A DNA stretch of 51,270 nucleotides from Oligoflexia bacterium (lineage in GTDB: Bacteria > Bdellovibrionota > UBA1018). The stretch covers positions 1 to 51,270 of the forward strand of contig JAMPXJ010000033.1 of NCBI GenBank assembly GCA_023701205.1, in the 5' to 3' direction. This document shows positions 49,400 through 51,270 of this stretch, piece after piece; the stretch's first letter is position 1, and each line of letters starts with the position of its first letter. Both the position numbers and the translations under genes were made by a program. A model generated the notes under the pieces. It worked only from the letters and a program-made list of their open reading frames with translations, made no database searches and was not told the origin of the DNA.

Positions 49400-51270
49400 G
49401 TGGAACGTTTGCAGGTGTTTCGATCAGCAATCTCGACGATGCTCGTTCTTTGCGGCTTCGCGCTTGCGTTGTCGGCGTGTACCCCTAAGATCCTGAGCAA
49501 TGTCGCGGAGAGCGAATTGGGGGTACCGTCTGGCGATCCTTCGCCTTCGCCCTCGCCTTCGCCCTCGCCTTCGCCCTCGCCCTCGCCTTCGCCCTCGCCT
49601 TCGCCTTCGCCATCACCCGAGCCACCGCCTCTCGCGGTTGCGAGCCTTTCGGACGCCGGCAGTCTCGCTCCGAACGATTATCCCGCCTTCACCTGGACCT
49701 ACCCATCCGGCACCGGGAACGCGAATTCCCTCGCCGACTTTGAGATCGCGATCGGCAGCTCGCCTGGAGCGACCGATCTCGTGAGCTGGACCTCGGGCGG
49801 AACTTCTCTTTCGTACACCGCCGGCGCCACCGCGACCGGGCTCGGCATGAGCTCGGGGCCGACCTATTACGCAAGCGTGCGCGCGCTCGACTCGGGCGGT
49901 GGGCGCTCGAACGCCGTGACCTCCACGGGATTCAAGATCGTACCCGCCGTCACGGTGGGAGCCCGTTATCCGATCGCCTCCAACTGGAACGACTACGCGG
50001 TGACCGCCACGCCGACCAGCGCCTGTACAGGCGCGGAATCGGGTTATTTCTCCTGCATTCACGGCGGGGAACGCCGCAAGGTGGATTATCCCGCGGCCGC
50101 GAGCTGCGCGGGTTATTCGGTCTCGGACGAGCTGGGCGCTTTTGATTGGTCCTGCGATGACAGCGGCGGAGCGGGAAACGTCTTTTTCCATTCCAGAGGG
50201 CTTAAAAAGGAAAAAGCGCTCGCAGACCTCCTCAACGCCTCGAGCTGGAAGAATAACCGCATCGTGATCGCGCAAGCGGGAGCTCCCGTGGCCGCGAGTG
50301 TCCGTGGCGCCTGGTGGTCCAACTCGGTCCAACCCCTCCCTGACAACAGCGTTTCGGGCGTTACGGAAACGCTCGGGGCCGCGGGCACCCTGTATACTGT
50401 TGCCACGAGCCGCGACTCCGCCGGCTACCTGATCACTGCCGACAAGATCGGTTTCGCGATCTTTCCAGGCGCGACTCTGCGATACGTTCTACCTGCATCG
50501 GAAAATTGCCCGCTCATATTCTCCACTGTCTATTGCCTGGTCAACTCGGGCACTTCGACCCGCTACTTCCTGTGGTTCGAAGGAGATATCCAGGGCTCCG
50601 GAGACTCTTCTTCGTATGGCTTTGTCCCTGTGGTCAGTCATTCCGTTTTCCGTAAACTCCGCGTATCGCGATTCGGCCGTGCCTTGGGTCACGTCGATAG
50701 CATGATCAGCTCCAACCTGTTTTACCAGCTCACGGTCGTTCGAAATAATTCGGGCTTTTACCTCAAGGGAAATCTCAACATCCTGGCCGAGATGATCGCT
50801 GCGAACAACAGCTCGGACGGAATCTTGACCGGCGGTGCCTCGCAGGACAATATTTTTAATGGAATCGTTTCGACAAACAACTCAGGCCGGGGACTGTATA
50901 TCGCCAGCGACGATAACACGCTCGTCGGGCTGACCGTCATGAATAACTCTCTCTACGGACTAGCCATGAATGGTTACAGAAATACGGTTTCGAATGCTCT
51001 GATCCACAACAACGGCGCAAACGGGTTATACGTTTCAGGTAGAGGGGATAATACGTTCAGCCAGCTCGTCACCTCCGACCTATACCTCTTCGGCACGAGC
51101 ACCAACAAGTTCACCGGGAACCTCCGCATGGAGGCCGCAAGCTGCACGGTATCCGGAGGGACGAACCCCGGCCTGGTCAACGGCACCTGCGCCAACAACG
51201 GCAATTCCGACGCGACGCTCAGAGTCCTGGCTGGAGCGCCAGAGCTCGTGGGACAGCTCACCTCCGATGA
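49400..51270 (+). CDS. Large lipoprotein with Ser-Pro linker and beta-helix-like repeats (partial)
   Basis: Runs off the right edge; at least 623 residues. GTG 49400 with AGGA upstream is preferred; ATG 49439 is the alternative and keeps the lipobox. The signal ends FALALSAC, so the Cys is lipidated. A 26-residue Ser-Pro repeat follows (from PSPSPS), then a fibronectin-like domain (PAFTWTYPSGTGNANSLADF, YYASVRALDSGGGRSN). Later residues have Asn/Gly-rich turns every 20-25 residues (VVRNNSGFYLKG, IAANNSSDGIL, VSTNNSGRGLYI, MNNSLYGLAMNG, IHNNGANGLYVSG), typical of a right-handed parallel beta-helix (pectate-lyase-like). Probably a surface-bound carbohydrate- or envelope-binding protein. It was visible only by reading the frame to the window end. 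Confidence 0.82.
   Translation, partial: MERLQVFRSAISTMLVLCGFALALSACTPKILSNVAESELGVPSGDPSPSPSPSPSPSPSPSPSPSPSPSPSPEPPPLAVASLSDAGSLAPNDYPAFTWTYPSGTGNANSLADFEIAIGSSPGATDLVSWTSGGTSLSYTAGATATGLGMSSGPTYYASVRALDSGGGRSNAVTSTGFKIVPAVTVGARYPIASNWNDYAVTATPTSACTGAESGYFSCIHGGERRKVDYPAAASCAGYSVSDELGAFDWSCDDSGGAGNVFFHSRGLKKEKALADLLNASSWKNNRIVIAQAGAPVAASVRGAWWSNSVQPLPDNSVSGVTETLGAAGTLYTVATSRDSAGYLITADKIGFAIFPGATLRYVLPASENCPLIFSTVYCLVNSGTSTRYFLWFEGDIQGSGDSSSYGFVPVVSHSVFRKLRVSRFGRALGHVDSMISSNLFYQLTVVRNNSGFYLKGNLNILAEMIAANNSSDGILTGGASQDNIFNGIVSTNNSGRGLYIASDDNTLVGLTVMNNSLYGLAMNGYRNTVSNALIHNNGANGLYVSGRGDNTFSQLVTSDLYLFGTSTNKFTGNLRMEAASCTVSGGTNPGLVNGTCANNGNSDATLRVLAGAPELVGQLTSD
49538..49617. repeat. Hexanucleotide coding microsatellite (Ser-Pro)
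   Basis: About thirteen tandem CCTTCG/CCCTCG hexamers encode the Ser-Pro linker of the large lipoprotein. The unit is six bases, so slippage changes linker length without frameshift. Alternating CCT and CCC at fixed places suggests expansion of a 12-base sub-unit. Confidence 0.9.

Overview
The window is about 51 kb of GC-rich chromosomal DNA (roughly 62-68% G+C in most genes), densely coding on both strands, with no rRNA or tRNA that I could recognise. The gene content points to a Gram-negative, motile-type bacterium of the Bdellovibrionota / deltaproteobacterial grade: a TIGR02147-type regulator (typical of Bdellovibrio relatives and Fibrobacter), many secreted or lipoprotein genes of unknown function, adenylate-cyclase-domain receptors, an HD-GYP protein, a chemoreceptor and an outer-membrane beta-barrel. 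The assignment is an inference; no single gene fixes the taxon.

Layout. 1-225: tandem repeat of a palindromic unit. 0.4-9.3 kb: secreted and lipoprotein genes (a His/Cys caspase-like DUF4347-type protein, DUF4382-like lipoprotein, small cytochrome c, EF-hand lipoprotein) mixed with a ferritin-like protein, a HAD phosphatase, ElbB and a chemoreceptor. 9.6-14.7 kb: natural-transformation genes comM and comEC around a membrane J-domain gene, then a metzincin lipoprotein. 15.2-18.4 kb: two DEAD-box helicases flanking a shrunken rlmF that has lost its catalytic motif. 18.4-20.6 kb: TIGR02147 regulator divergent from a secreted protein, with paired palindromes between them. 20.7-24.3 kb: an accessory, lower-GC stretch with a YcaC-like hydrolase, a small secreted protein behind a sigma-54-like promoter, an ORF6N remnant, a four-helix-bundle gene with its ribosome-binding site in a long hairpin, and a secreted arginine-type ADP-ribosyltransferase, all interleaved with mosaic palindromic repeats.

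24.3-34.9 kb: a cyclase receptor with duplicated sensor and HEAT repeats, two RluA-type pseudouridine synthases, an rRNA-methyltransferase-like gene, an SRPBCC protein, a DUF2339 membrane protein, a cyclase-domain receptor that has lost its metal-binding aspartates and carries two GYF_2-like domains, and a truncated kinase-like gene. 35.1-37.6 kb: a 600-residue secreted protein with an IQM/effector-like C-terminal domain, followed by two gene relics, one of them a copy of the 5' end of the second cyclase gene.

37.6-44.8 kb: a zinc/manganese uptake set (znuB, znuC, znuA, an outer-membrane barrel and a small Cys/His-rich secreted protein) downstream of purE, then divergent murF and a Sua5-type tRNA threonylcarbamoyl-AMP synthase gene overlapping by four bases. 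44.9-51.3 kb: small secreted proteins (one a probable secreted pseudokinase), a Y1/RAYT-type transposase, an HD-GYP protein, a cation-diffusion-facilitator exporter, and the start of a large lipoprotein with a Ser-Pro repeat and beta-helix-like repeats that runs off the right edge.

Functional threads: metal homeostasis (uptake at 37.6-41.6 kb, efflux at 48.3 kb), DNA uptake (comM, comEC), cyclic-nucleotide or cyclic-di-GMP signalling (24.3, 32, 47.3 kb), and a large secreted repertoire that includes a probable toxin or effector at 23.3 kb.
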